Shown: piece by piece, positions 48,277 to 57,122 of the stretch
Layout of the letters: each line of letters begins with the position of its first letter
Position numbering within the stretch: the stretch's first letter is position 1
Assembly (NCBI RefSeq): GCF_001865575.2
Contig: NZ_CP017561.2
Location: 3,418,001 to 3,482,000 of the forward strand
Length of the DNA: 64,000 nt
Direction of reading: 5' to 3'
Source of the DNA: Paraburkholderia sprentiae WSM5005
GTDB lineage: Bacteria; Pseudomonadota; Gammaproteobacteria; Burkholderiales; Burkholderiaceae
Notes under the pieces: generated by a model
Told to the model about the DNA's origin: nothing
The model's database searches: none
The model's input: only the letters and a program-made list of their open reading frames with translations
Position numbers and translations under genes: made by a program

Positions 48277-48723
48277 ATGAAAGACGCCCTGGTTGCTACC
48301 CTGATCGAAGAACATTCGACCGTCGAAGCGTTCGCCTCGATCCTCACGCTCGAAACCAAAGCGCTAACGGCGGTCTGGCCGCTGGAGCAATTGCCGCCGA
48401 TCGTCGAGAAGAAAACCGAGCTCATTGGCGTGCTGGCGAGGCTCGAAGCCGCGCGCGATTCGCATCTGGCCGAACTCGGCTTTCCAGCCGGCTGGTCCGG
48501 CATGGAGCTCGCGGCGAGCACCGACGCACGCATCGCGACGCAATGGAAGCTGCTGCAGAAAGCGGCCGAGCGCGCGCGGCGGGTCAACGCCAACAACGGG
48601 GAGCTGATCCGCGTGCGGATGGACTACAACCAGCGCGCGCTGAAAGCGCTGCAGGTCAACGTGCCGCGCAAGACGAACCTGTATGGGCCCGATGGGCGGG
48701 TTCCGGCTTATTCGGGACTCTGA
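48277..48723 (+). CDS. flgN: Flagellar chaperone FlgN
   Basis: 148 residues, helical, with an N-terminal E-E-H-S-T-V-E-A-F-A-S-I-L-T-L-E-T-K-A-L and a C-terminal N-N-G-E-L-I-R-V-R-M-D-Y-N-Q-R-A-L-K-A-L. FlgN is the export chaperone for FlgK and FlgL. The C-terminal G-P-D-G-R fits the family. Follows flgM by 94 bases; a strong terminator closes the operon. Confidence 0.94.
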   Translation: MKDALVATLIEEHSTVEAFASILTLETKALTAVWPLEQLPPIVEKKTELIGVLARLEAARDSHLAELGFPAGWSGMELAASTDARIATQWKLLQKAAERARRVNANNGELIRVRMDYNQRALKALQVNVPRKTNLYGPDGRVPAYSGL

Positions 48724-48762
48724 CCGGCGCGCCTGCCCGGCAGCCATATCCAAATGAATGAG

Positions 48763-48793
48763 AAGGCCCGTCACCGACGGGCCTTCTGCTTTT
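48763..48793 (+). terminator. Rho-independent terminator after flgN
   Basis: AAGGCCCGTC (48763-48772) / GACGGGCCTT (48776-48785), 3-nt loop, then CTGCTTTT. A textbook 10-bp stem. Confidence 0.9.
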
Positions 48794-48954
48794 CCGCTGC
48801 CGCTTTTCACGCACTTACCCCTGCACCCCACGCCGCGTTAGCCGTTCGGCTAGCTAGCGCTAGTCCACCCGTCACGCTGAAATGGCGACGTCTGTCGAGT
48901 TTTCGCCAGCGTCGCGGCTTCAGCCTGGCCGCACGTCCATCGGCGGTAGCTCGC

Positions 48955-48987
48955 CTGCTAGCAGGTTTGTGTAATCGTGTGTATGAT
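48955..48987 (+). promoter_or_regulatory. Likely hicAB promoter with palindromic operator
   Basis: Perfect 12-bp palindrome CCTGCTAGCAGG (48955-48966) followed by a plausible -10 TATGAT (48982-48987). An operator for autoregulation by HicB is a reasonable inference. CTAGCTAGCGCTAG near 48849 is a further small repeat. Confidence 0.5.
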
Positions 48988-49001
48988 GGAGGGTGTGATG
49001 T

Positions 49002-49184
49002 ATGAACAGTGCCGAGGTCGTCAAATTGATCCAAGCGAATGGTTGGCAGCTCGTCCGCATAGCGGGCAGTCACCATCATTTCAGGCACGCGGGAAAGCCA
49101 GGCCTCGTGACTGTCCCGCACCCCAAAAAAGATTTGCCGGCCGGCACCCTGAACAGCATTCTGAAACAGGCGGGGCTCAAATGA
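49002..49184 (+). CDS. hicA: HicA-type mRNA interferase toxin
   Basis: 60 residues from ATG 49002, served by GGAGGG (48988-48993). Motifs L-I-Q-A-N-G-W-Q-L-V-R-I-A-G-S-H-H-H-F and V-T-V-P-H-P-K-K-D-L-P-A-G-T-L-N-S-I-L-K-Q-A-G are canonical for the double-stranded-RNA-binding-like HicA fold, with the catalytic His in G-S-H-H. HicA cleaves mRNA in the absence of HicB. The stop overlaps the hicB start. Confidence 0.95.
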   Translation: MNSAEVVKLIQANGWQLVRIAGSHHHFRHAGKPGLVTVPHPKKDLPAGTLNSILKQAGLK

Positions 49185-49591
49185 AGCATCTGATCTTTCC
49201 GATCGCCATCGAACCCGGAGACAACACGCACGCGTTCGGCGTCGTGGTACCCGATATTCCGGGCTGTTACTCCGCGGGCGACACGCTGGAACAAGCGTAT
49301 GTGAACGCGAAAGAGGCGATCGAATCGCATCTCGACACTTTGCTCGACGAAGGACTGCCCTTGCCCGAACCGCTCACGCTCGGCGAGCATCGGCGCAATC
49401 CCGAGTTCGCTGGGTTCACATGGGGTTTCGTGACGACGCGCAATATTCCGGCGTTGAAGAAGGCGGTTCGCATCAACATTTCGCTGCCCGAGGCGCTGGT
49501 GCAGGAGATCGACGCCTATGCGCAGGCGCACGGTATGTCGCGCTCGGCTTTTCTGGCGCTCGCCGCCGAGCGCGAGATGGCAGACGCATGA
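49181..49591 (+). CDS. hicB: HicB-type antitoxin
   Basis: 136 residues from ATG 49181, overlapping the hicA stop (ATGA). The N-terminal RNase-H-like partial domain has V-V-P-D-I-P-G-C-Y-S-A-G-D-T-L-E-Q-A-Y-V-N-A-K-E-A-I; the C-terminal ribbon-helix-helix DNA-binding part is I-N-I-S-L-P-E-A-L-V-Q-E-I-D-A-Y-A...M-S-R-S-A-F-L. HicB blocks HicA and represses the operon. This pair interrupts an otherwise flagellar stretch. Confidence 0.94.
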   Translation: MKHLIFPIAIEPGDNTHAFGVVVPDIPGCYSAGDTLEQAYVNAKEAIESHLDTLLDEGLPLPEPLTLGEHRRNPEFAGFTWGFVTTRNIPALKKAVRINISLPEALVQEIDAYAQAHGMSRSAFLALAAEREMADA

Positions 49592-49682
49592 GCAACCCCG
49601 GCGGCCGGGTGCGCATCGGCTTCGGCGCACCGCCGCGTCCGAAGGCAGCGCTTGAAAAGCGGCGGGCTGCCGCGCGGTGGCA

Positions 49683-50417
49683 TCAGTTGGTTTCGGCGTT
49701 CGCCCAGGCCATTTCGCGCAGCCGGGTGCGCAAGCGTGCCACGGCCTGGCTATGCAGCTGGCACACGCGCGATTCGCTCACTTCCATGACCGCGCCGATC
49801 TCGCGCAGATTCATGCCGCGCTCGTAGTACAGCGACATCAGCAGCTTCTCGCGCTCCGGCAGCCGGTCGATCGCTTCGACGAGCGCGGAGCGCAGGCTGT
49901 CATCGAGCAGCGCCGAGAGCGGATCTGAATGATCGACGCAGTAGCGGTCCAGAAAAGGTTCGTCGTCGGCGGAGCGGTCAAAGTCTTCGTAGTAGATCAG
50001 CTGGCTGCCGTGCAAGTCCTGCAGCATCGACTGATATTCGTCGAGCGGCATCTGCAGATGCTCGGCGACCTCCGCCTCGCTCGCCGAGCGACCGAGGTTC
50101 TGCTCAACCTTGTGCACCGCGGTTTCCACTTCGCGCGACGTGCGCCGCAGGCTGCGCGGCAGCCAGTCGTTGCTGCGCAGCTCGTCGAGCATCGCGCCGC
50201 GAATCCGTTGGCTGGCATAGGTCTCGAACTGTGCGCCCTGGTCTTCCTTGTAGCGGCCGGCGGCATCCAGCAAGCCGATCATGCCGGCCTGGATCAGGTC
50301 GTCGAGATCGACGCTCGCCGGCATTTTCGCGACAAGCTGCAAGCCGAGTCGACGCACGAGCGGTGCGTACTTCGCCAGAACTTCGGCCTGTGAAATCTTT
50401 CCCTGAGCGTTGTACAT
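49683..50417 (-). CDS. fliA: Flagellar sigma factor FliA (sigma-28)
   Basis: 244 residues. Region 2: Y-A-P-L-V-R-R-L-G, D-L-D-D-L-I-Q-A-G-M-I-G-L-L-D-A, F-E-T-Y-A-S-Q-R-I-R-G-A-M-L-D-E-L-R. Region 3 and region 4 (L-P-E-R-E-K-L-L-M-S-L-Y-Y-E-R-G-M-N-L-R-E-I-G-A-V-M-E-V-S-E-S-R-V-C-Q) are complete. Directs late flagellar genes; four promoters of its type are visible in the window. Third gene of flhF-flhG-fliA. Confidence 0.97.
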   Translation of the reverse strand: MYNAQGKISQAEVLAKYAPLVRRLGLQLVAKMPASVDLDDLIQAGMIGLLDAAGRYKEDQGAQFETYASQRIRGAMLDELRSNDWLPRSLRRTSREVETAVHKVEQNLGRSASEAEVAEHLQMPLDEYQSMLQDLHGSQLIYYEDFDRSADDEPFLDRYCVDHSDPLSALLDDSLRSALVEAIDRLPEREKLLMSLYYERGMNLREIGAVMEVSESRVCQLHSQAVARLRTRLREMAWANAETN

Positions 50418-50447
50418 CGTGCTCCCCTTGTCCTTCGTACTCGCCTC

Positions 50448-51317
50448 TTAAGCGTGCTGCGCGGACGGTTGGTCGGCGTGCTGCGCCGCTGTAACCGTCG
50501 CAGGCGCCCGCCAGGGCGTTTGCGACGACATCGCTGGCCGCATCGGCCAGTACTGCAATTCGGCGGCGAGATGGCGGAAGTCGCGCGCGGCTGGTGTCGA
50601 CGGAAACGCATCGACCACACAGCGCGACAACTCGAGCGCCCGCGCGATGCGCACGTCGGCCGCAACGCAGCCGGCGTTTTCCAACGCGACGGTCAGGTAA
50701 CGGCCGGCCACGCCGGCCAGATTCGTGAACGCGGCTTGCGCTTCGTTGGCGCTTTGCACCTGATTCGCGAGCACGCGCAACTGCGCGATCGCGTGCGCGT
50801 AATGCAAACGCTTGATGCACGCGTATGCGTCGGTGATCGCCTCGCCCGACACACGCGCGACGATCATCACGTCGTGCGCCTGCTTCGCGAGCGGCGACAG
50901 ATGCCCTTCGTCGTCGAGCTGCGCGTCGATCAGCACGATGTCGGCCGAGCCGCCGAGCAGCACACTGAACTCGGTCTCCGTGTGGCCCTCGCGGTTGCTG
51001 CGCGAGGCGGACAGCACCGAAAAGCCGAGCGCGTGACGCGCCGCGGCGAAATCGACTGGCGTCTCGCCGCGCATCACCGCCGCGAAGTCGCCGGCGCCGC
51101 GCGAGCCGCCAAGCATCGCGCTCACCGATTGCGCACTGACGCATTCGTCGATCACGAGCACGTCCTTGCCCTGCTGCGCGAGCGCCGCCGCGAGATTGAC
51201 CGCCACGGTCGTATTACCCACGCCCGCCGACGCTCCCGCCAACGCGATCACGCGCGCACCGCCCCGAGCGAGCAGCCGCCGCAACCCTTCGGCTTGATCC
51301 GAAACGAATTTATCCAA
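50448..51317 (-). CDS. flhG: FlhG/FleN-like MinD-family protein with degenerate Walker A
   Basis: 289 residues, overlapping flhF by eight bases. MinD/ParA fold with V-I-A-L-A-G-A-S-A-G-V-G-N-T-T-V-A-V-N-L-A-A-A-L-A at 23-47, the expected place of the deviant Walker A (normally K-G-G-x-G-K-T). Here the two lysines are replaced by Ser30 and Asn35. Other motifs remain: V-L-V-I-D-E and I-V-L-I-D-A-Q. FlhG limits flagellar number together with FlhF and, in monotrichous bacteria, antagonises the master regulator. Loss of the lysines suggests altered or absent ATP hydrolysis. Confidence 0.88.
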   Translation of the reverse strand: MDKFVSDQAEGLRRLLARGGARVIALAGASAGVGNTTVAVNLAAALAQQGKDVLVIDECVSAQSVSAMLGGSRGAGDFAAVMRGETPVDFAAARHALGFSVLSASRSNREGHTETEFSVLLGGSADIVLIDAQLDDEGHLSPLAKQAHDVMIVARVSGEAITDAYACIKRLHYAHAIAQLRVLANQVQSANEAQAAFTNLAGVAGRYLTVALENAGCVAADVRIARALELSRCVVDAFPSTPAARDFRHLAAELQYWPMRPAMSSQTPWRAPATVTAAQHADQPSAQHA

Positions 51318-53331
51318 AGCGAACCTCGTGCAGCTCGGCCGTCGAACGTGCGGACAGCGAGGACAGCAAAGCGGGGATGTCGTCGTCGTGCGGCACGAAC
51401 GGCGAGTTGTCGCGCGGAATGCAGAAGGTGCTCTTGATCAGGAATTTCTTCGTCGCGACGTACAGGTTCTCCGGCACCTTCTGTCCAGTCGATACGTAGT
51501 GCACCGGCAGCTTGTAGCGGATCACCGTATCGAGCACGCCGCCCAGGTTGGTCGCTTCGTCGAGCTTGGTCAGAATGCAACCGGCGAGCGGCTGCTGATC
51601 CGGCGCGCGCTGATACGCCTGCACGACTTCGTTCAACGTGTCGCCGTGGCTCGTCGCGTTGAGCAGCAGCAGACGCTGCACCGGCTGGCCGGCGCGGCAC
51701 AGCATCGCGATCTGGTCGGACACGAGGCGGTCGCGCTGGCTCATGCCGATCGTGTCGATCAGCACGATGTGCTTGTTGCGCAGCTCGGAAAGCGCGAGTT
51801 GCAGATCGGCGCTGTCCTTCACTGCGTGCACCGAGACGCCGAGAATCTTGCCGAAGATACGCAGCTGTTCATGTCCGCCGATGCGGTAGCTGTCCGTCGT
51901 CAGCAGCGCTACCTTGCTCGCCCCGAAGCGCATCACGCAGCGCGCGGCGAGCTTCGCCGTGGTGGTCGTCTTGCCGACGCCGGTCGGACCCATCAGCGCG
52001 AACACGCCGCCGCGCTCCATCAGCGCGTCCTCGTCCTCCATGACCGGCAGGTTCGATTCGAGCACCGAGCGCACCCAGTCCATGCCGCCGTCCATCGTGT
52101 CGATGTCGTCGGGCAGGTTGTCGACCATCATCTGCACGAGCTGCGCGGAAAAGCCGGCGGCGAACAGATGCTTGGTGAGCGCGGCGCCGCCGGGATTGCG
52201 GCGCTGTCGATCGCCCCACAGCAGTCCCGCGAAGTGCTCTTCCATCATGTCGCGCATCGACGACAGCTCGCTCATCACGGTGTCCTTGACGACCTGCTCC
52301 ATGCGCCCCTTGATCGCTTCGGCGACGGCGGCCGGCGTGCGGCTTTCGTCGCTGGCCGACGGCATGGGCGCGAGCTTCTGCGCGGTGCGGCGCGCAGCGA
52401 CTTCGGCGGCTTCGCGCGCCCAGTCGGGCGTATCGATCACCGGCGGCACGGCTATTGGCCGCGCGTCGACCGCGCTGCCGAGGCCTTTGGCGGTCGCGAC
52501 GGCGGGCGTCATCGCGGCGGGACGCGCGCTGTATTCGCCGCGTTGTTGCTGCTGCTCGGCCGCGATGCGGCGCGCGTGATCGATGAGCCACGGATTCGAC
52601 TCGGCCATCGTGCGTGGCACGGCGGCTTCGCTCGGTGCGACAGCCGGCGCTACCGGCACGCCCGCAGCTTTCAGCGGATCTGCGCCGAGGTCTTTCGACA
52701 GGCGCGCGGCCGCGGCGCGGGCGCTCGCGCCGGAGGGCGTGGCCGAAGCGGCGGAAGTGCCGGCCGGTGCGTTGAACGATGTGACTGCGTTAGATGCCGG
52801 CTGGCTCGCGCCGGGCGCCGTTGCCGGGCCGGGTGCCGAGTGCGTCGACGCATAAGCATTGGCGGCGGCCAACGGCGCTTCCTTCGCGGACCGGTTGACC
52901 GCGTGGCTCACCGCCGGGTCGAACGCCGTCGGGTTCGCGGACCCGGCCATGAAATCCCCAGCCGCGTTCGCCGGAAAATTCGCCGGCTCGATCATTGGCA
53001 TCGCTTCAGCACCCGCTTCCGGGCTCGCGCCGAACACCGACGAAAACACGTCCGGCATTGCGCTCGCGTACGGATTCATCGGCGCCGCGGACGAGCCGCG
53101 AGGCGCGAGCATCGATGCCGCACCGGAGCCCGCGCCGACGGCCGCAGCCTGGGCGCCTTCACGCGCTTTCGGCGTGATCGCGGCGAGGTCGCTATCGGCG
53201 AGCGCGACGATTTCGACGCTGCCGTCGTCCATCGTGCGATTCGACAGCACGACCGCATCGGGGCCCAGTGCTTCGCGAACGAGACGCAACGCATCGCGAC
53301 TGGTAGCACCGACAAATTTACGAATGTTCAA
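51310..53331 (-). CDS. flhF: Flagellar SRP-type GTPase FlhF
   Basis: 673 residues, among the longer FlhF proteins. Conserved N-terminus M-N-I-R-K-F-V-G-A-T-S-R-D-A-L-R-L-V-R-E-A-L-G, an Ala/Pro-rich linker of about 250 residues (55-300), then NG domain with G1 G-P-T-G-V-G-K-T-T-T-T-A-K at 448-460 and D-T-I-G-M-S-Q-R-D-R and T-K-L-D-E-A-T-N downstream. FlhF sets the position of flagellum assembly at the pole or elsewhere. Followed by flhG and fliA. Confidence 0.94.
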   Translation of the reverse strand: MNIRKFVGATSRDALRLVREALGPDAVVLSNRTMDDGSVEIVALADSDLAAITPKAREGAQAAAVGAGSGAASMLAPRGSSAAPMNPYASAMPDVFSSVFGASPEAGAEAMPMIEPANFPANAAGDFMAGSANPTAFDPAVSHAVNRSAKEAPLAAANAYASTHSAPGPATAPGASQPASNAVTSFNAPAGTSAASATPSGASARAAAARLSKDLGADPLKAAGVPVAPAVAPSEAAVPRTMAESNPWLIDHARRIAAEQQQQRGEYSARPAAMTPAVATAKGLGSAVDARPIAVPPVIDTPDWAREAAEVAARRTAQKLAPMPSASDESRTPAAVAEAIKGRMEQVVKDTVMSELSSMRDMMEEHFAGLLWGDRQRRNPGGAALTKHLFAAGFSAQLVQMMVDNLPDDIDTMDGGMDWVRSVLESNLPVMEDEDALMERGGVFALMGPTGVGKTTTTAKLAARCVMRFGASKVALLTTDSYRIGGHEQLRIFGKILGVSVHAVKDSADLQLALSELRNKHIVLIDTIGMSQRDRLVSDQIAMLCRAGQPVQRLLLLNATSHGDTLNEVVQAYQRAPDQQPLAGCILTKLDEATNLGGVLDTVIRYKLPVHYVSTGQKVPENLYVATKKFLIKSTFCIPRDNSPFVPHDDDIPALLSSLSARSTAELHEVRFG

Positions 53332-53549
53332 ACTGGACCCCCGATGAGATATACGGACTGACGGACCGGCAATACACCGCTTCCCATTGCAATCAATTAT
53401 TGCGAAAGGCGTCGGCCGACGATCGATGGATAAAGACCGTTAAAGACGGGCAATTCGCACGATGGGCGCACGGCAGACACACCGATCGACGAGGCCGGCA
53501 AACGCGTATCAGCGATGCGACGGGTGCCGGGATCAGAAGCGCAAACGCA

Positions 53550-53576
53550 AACCGGCGCCCCACTGGAGCGCCGGTT
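53550..53576 (-). terminator. Hairpin between flhA and flhF
   Basis: AACCGGCGC (53550-53558) / GCGCCGGTT (53568-53576), 9-nt loop, 37 bases beyond the flhA stop; followed on the minus strand by TGCGTTTGCG. It probably ends flhBA transcripts. The rest of 53332-53549 shows no clear promoter for flhF. Confidence 0.6.
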
Positions 53577-53612
53577 CGCGTGATGTCGACAGCTGCAAGC
53601 GAGCGGGCTTGG

Positions 53613-55715
53613 TCAGCCTTGCGCGCCGATCAGATTCATCACCTTGACGTTGCGCGTATCGGGCACTTCCGCATACGACAGCACCTTCAGCTGCGGCAGG
53701 CTGCGGCGCAGGAAGCGAGCGAGCATCGGTCGCAACGCGTGCTGCACGAGCAGCACCGGAGCGAGGCCAAGGTTCTGCTGACGCGTCATCGCCTTCTGCG
53801 TTTCGTTGAGCAGCGTGTTCGCGAGACCCGGCTCGAGGCCCGGGTTCGGTCCGGTCGAGAGCGCCTGCGACAGCACCCGTTCGAGGTTCGCGTCGAGGCC
53901 CATCACCTGCATGTCGGCGGTGCCGGGGAACCACTGCTGCGTGATCGCGCGACCCAGCGCGAGCCGCACGGCGGCGGTGAGGTCGTGCGGGTCGGTGATC
54001 TTGGCCGCGTGCTCGGCGAGCGCTTCGAGGATCGTGCGCAGGTCGCGGATCGGCACGCCTTCTTCGAGGAGGTTCTGCAGCACCTTTTGCAGCGTGGTGA
54101 GCGGCAGCAGCTTCGGCACCAGATCGTCGACGAGCGATGCCGTGTCCTTCTGCATCCTCTCGAGCAGCTCCTGCACCTCACGCCGGCCGAGCAGCTCGGA
54201 CGCATGCGTGACGACGAGGTGATTCAGGTGCGTTGCGACCACCGTGCTCGAATCGACGACCGTGTAGCCGTACACCTGCGCCTGTTCGCGCAGGTTCGTA
54301 TCGATCCAGATCGCGGGCAGGCCGAAGGCCGGATCCTGGGTCGGCGTGCCCGGCAGCGCGGCCGAGACCTGGCCCGGGTTGATCGCGAGCCACTGGCCCG
54401 GATAGGCCTCGCCCGCGCCGATCTCGACGCCCTTTAACGCGATCCGATAACCGTTTGGCCGCAATTCGAGGTTGTCGCGGATATGAATGACCGGCGGCAA
54501 GAAGCCGATTTCCTGCGCGAATTTCTTGCGGATGCTCTTGATTCGCTTGAGCAGTTCGCCGTCGGAATTTTTGTCGACGAGCGGAATCAGCCGGTACCCG
54601 ACTTCCAGGCCGAGCGTGTCGACCATCGTCACGTCGTCCCAGCTCGCCTCGGCGTTTTCGAGGGGCGCCAGCGCGGCCGGCGCGACGTCGACGAGCGCCG
54701 GCGCGTTCTTGCGCGCCTCGGCGCGCTTCTTCATCGTGCGGCCGAGCTGGATCAAGCCGCCGCCGAGAATCAGGAACGCGAAGTGCGGCATGCCCGGAAT
54801 CAGGCCCATCAGCACGAGAATGCAGCCGGTGATCATCAGCACCCGCGGGTTCGTGAACAGCTGCCCGGTCAGCTGCGTGCCGATGTCTTCGTTGGTCGCG
54901 ACGCGCGACACGATCACGCCGGCCGCCGTCGAGATCACCAGCGACGGAATCTGCGCGACGAGGCCGTCGCCGATCGTCAGCAGCGTGTAGTTCTTGCCCG
55001 CCGCTGCAAAACTCATGTCGTGCTGGACCATCCCGACGATCAGCCCGCCGATGATGTTGATCACCATGATCAGCAGACCGGCGATGGCATCGCCGCGCAC
55101 GAACTTGCTGGCGCCGTCCATCGAGCCGTAGAACTCGGCTTCCTGCGAGACTTCCGCGCGACGCTTGCGGGCCTGCTCTTCGTTGATGAGACCCGCGTTC
55201 AGATCGGCGTCGATCGCCATCTGCTTGCCGGGCATCGCGTCGAGCGTAAAGCGCGCGGACACTTCGGCAATGCGCCCCGCGCCCTTCGTGATCACCATGA
55301 AGTTGATGACCATCAGGATGATGAAGACGACGATACCGACCGCGAAATTGCCGCCCACGAGGAAGTGGCCGAACGACTCGATCACCTGACCGGCCGCGTC
55401 GGGACCGGTATGGCCTTCGAGCAGCACAACCCGCGTCGACGCGACGTTCAGCGACAGCCGCAGCAGCGTCGAGAACAGCAGCACGCTCGGAAACGCGGCG
55501 AAGTCGAGCGGCTTCATCGTGTACATGCTGACGAGCAGCACCATCACCGACAGCGCGATGTTGAACGTGAACAGCAGATCCAGCAGGAACGGCGGCAACG
55601 GCAGAATCATCATGCCGAGGATCATGCAGATCAGCACCGGCCCGGCGAGGGCGCGCAGGTTGGTGCTGCTCAGCGCATCCGGCCGTCGGGCGAGGAAACC
55701 GGCGCGAACGTTCAT
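53613..55715 (-). CDS. flhA: Flagellar export gate protein FlhA
   Basis: 700 residues. The N-terminal half has about eight TM helices and the FHIPEP signature region (G-A-G-R-I-A-E-V-S-A-R-F-T-L-D-A-M-P-G-K-Q-M-A-I-D-A-D-L). The C-terminal cytoplasmic half forms the nonameric ring that receives chaperone-substrate complexes; it includes A-I-N-P-G and L-L-G-R-R-E-V-Q-E-L-L. The start overlaps the flhB stop by four bases. Confidence 0.97.
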   Translation of the reverse strand: MNVRAGFLARRPDALSSTNLRALAGPVLICMILGMMILPLPPFLLDLLFTFNIALSVMVLLVSMYTMKPLDFAAFPSVLLFSTLLRLSLNVASTRVVLLEGHTGPDAAGQVIESFGHFLVGGNFAVGIVVFIILMVINFMVITKGAGRIAEVSARFTLDAMPGKQMAIDADLNAGLINEEQARKRRAEVSQEAEFYGSMDGASKFVRGDAIAGLLIMVINIIGGLIVGMVQHDMSFAAAGKNYTLLTIGDGLVAQIPSLVISTAAGVIVSRVATNEDIGTQLTGQLFTNPRVLMITGCILVLMGLIPGMPHFAFLILGGGLIQLGRTMKKRAEARKNAPALVDVAPAALAPLENAEASWDDVTMVDTLGLEVGYRLIPLVDKNSDGELLKRIKSIRKKFAQEIGFLPPVIHIRDNLELRPNGYRIALKGVEIGAGEAYPGQWLAINPGQVSAALPGTPTQDPAFGLPAIWIDTNLREQAQVYGYTVVDSSTVVATHLNHLVVTHASELLGRREVQELLERMQKDTASLVDDLVPKLLPLTTLQKVLQNLLEEGVPIRDLRTILEALAEHAAKITDPHDLTAAVRLALGRAITQQWFPGTADMQVMGLDANLERVLSQALSTGPNPGLEPGLANTLLNETQKAMTRQQNLGLAPVLLVQHALRPMLARFLRRSLPQLKVLSYAEVPDTRNVKVMNLIGAQG

Positions 55716-56947
55716 GCGGAGGCTCCGTTATCGTCGTTGCTCGTGTTGGTGTTGGCGTTGGCGGCGGCCGGGTTCAGCGTGTCGGCCGCTTCGTCCGCGG
55801 CGTCCTCGTCCGACACGCTGCCCTTGTCGAGTTCGGGCGGCACATCCAGTTCGGTCGGCGCGACCGGCACGTCGCCGCCTTCGGCCTTGAAGCGGCGCAG
55901 CTGATAGACCCACGCGAGCACTTCCGCGACCGCGCCATATAGCGGCCCCGGAATCTCGCGATTGAGATCGACGTTGTGATAGAGCGCCCGCGCGAGCGGC
56001 GGGGCTTCGAGCAGCGGCACGTTGTTTTCGGCGGCGATCTCGCGAATCCGCGCGGCCACGAGGTTCACGCCCTTCGCGACCACCTTCGGCGCGCGCATCT
56101 CGCCGTCCGTGTATTGCAGCGCGACCGCGAAGTGCGTCGGGTTCGTCACGACCACGTCGGCCTTCGGCACCTGGGCCATCATGCGGCGCCGCGCGATCGC
56201 GCGCTGCTGCTGGCGAATCTTGCCCTTGATGTGCGGATCGCCTTCGCTCTCGCGATGCTCACGCTTGACTTCTTCCTTCGTCATGCGCAGCTTCTTGCTG
56301 AACGTCCACAGCTGGTACGGCACGTCGAGCGCGGCCACCGCGAACATGCCGGCCACCGTCATGCCGCAGCACACCGCGATCAGGTGTACGGAGTTGGCGA
56401 GTGCGAGGTTGAGCGGCTGCGTCGCGAGCGCGAGGAATTGCTCATGGCGATTCCAGATCGCCGTGCCGCCGATCAGTCCCACGACCAGCGTCTTCGCGAG
56501 CGACATGCCGAGCTGGATCGGCCCGTTGATCGAAAACATCCGGCCGAGACCCTCGATCGGGTTGAGCCGGCTGAACTTGGGCTCGAACCCTTTCGCCGAC
56601 AGCTGCCAGCCGCCCAGCGCCATCGGCGCGAGCAGCGCGGCAAGTCCGGTGAAGCCGAGGATCGGCATGAGCGCGTAGAGTCCTTCGCGGCCCGCGGCGC
56701 CCGCACCGATCAGCATGCGGTTGGTGTCGAACGCGCCGGCGTGGTTGAACGTCAGCGACGCACGCAGCATGTTCTGCAAATGCTCGCCGATGCTGCCCGA
56801 CATGCCCCACACGCCGTAGAACCCGGCCGCGAGCAGCGCGAAGGTCGACAGCTCCCGCGAACGCGCGATCTGCCCCTCCTCGCGCGCCTTCTGCAGGCGC
56901 CGAGGGGTGGCGGATTCGGTTTTTTCGAGGTCGCTGTCCTCTGCCAC
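55712..56947 (-). CDS. flhB: Flagellar export switch protein FlhB
   Basis: 411 residues. N-terminus D-L-E-K-T-E-S-A-T-P-R-R-L-Q-K-A-R-E-E-G-Q-I-A-R-S-R-E, four TM helices (about 35-55, 90-110, 145-165, 185-210), then the cytoplasmic part with the autocleavage site N-P-T-H at 269-272 and L-Y-H-N-V-D-L-N-R-E-I-P-G-P-L-Y-G-A-V-A-E-V-L-A-W-V. Acidic/Asn-rich tail. Controls substrate switch with FliK. The stand-alone FlhB-C-like protein at 17843-18202 is related to its last 100 residues. Confidence 0.97.
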   Translation of the reverse strand: MAEDSDLEKTESATPRRLQKAREEGQIARSRELSTFALLAAGFYGVWGMSGSIGEHLQNMLRASLTFNHAGAFDTNRMLIGAGAAGREGLYALMPILGFTGLAALLAPMALGGWQLSAKGFEPKFSRLNPIEGLGRMFSINGPIQLGMSLAKTLVVGLIGGTAIWNRHEQFLALATQPLNLALANSVHLIAVCCGMTVAGMFAVAALDVPYQLWTFSKKLRMTKEEVKREHRESEGDPHIKGKIRQQQRAIARRRMMAQVPKADVVVTNPTHFAVALQYTDGEMRAPKVVAKGVNLVAARIREIAAENNVPLLEAPPLARALYHNVDLNREIPGPLYGAVAEVLAWVYQLRRFKAEGGDVPVAPTELDVPPELDKGSVSDEDAADEAADTLNPAAANANTNTSNDDNGASA

Positions 56948-57065
56948 GAAGCTCTCCAGTCGGCCGAGGCACGGCGCCTCTTTCCAGTGAGAGCGATTAT
57001 TCCTGCTCGGCGCAAGCGCCGATCGGCGGATAAGGGCGGAGAAACGGGGGCATTTCGACGGATGA

Positions 57066-57102
57066 GCGGACGGCTCGCGCGCGTGTCACGCAAGCCGTCC
57101 GC
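57066..57102. terminator. Hairpin between DUF3443 gene and flhB
   Basis: GCGGACGGCT (57066-57075) / AGCCGTCCGC (57093-57102), extended inward by GCGTG/CACGC. Lies 20 bases beyond the stop of the minus-strand DUF3443 gene at 57123. No clear T-run, so terminator function is uncertain. Confidence 0.5.
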
Positions 57103-57122
57103 AATCCGATCGACGTGCGGCT

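Noticed and set aside
49588..49827. Open frame starting at the hicB stop (ATGA overlap) beginning M-S-N-P-G-G
   Set aside because: After about 30 codons it continues antisense through fliA, with no recognisable domain; a third hic-operon gene is not supported.
54483..55904. 473-codon plus-strand frame opposite flhA
   Set aside because: Antisense to FlhA with Asp/His/Arg-rich composition and no family features.
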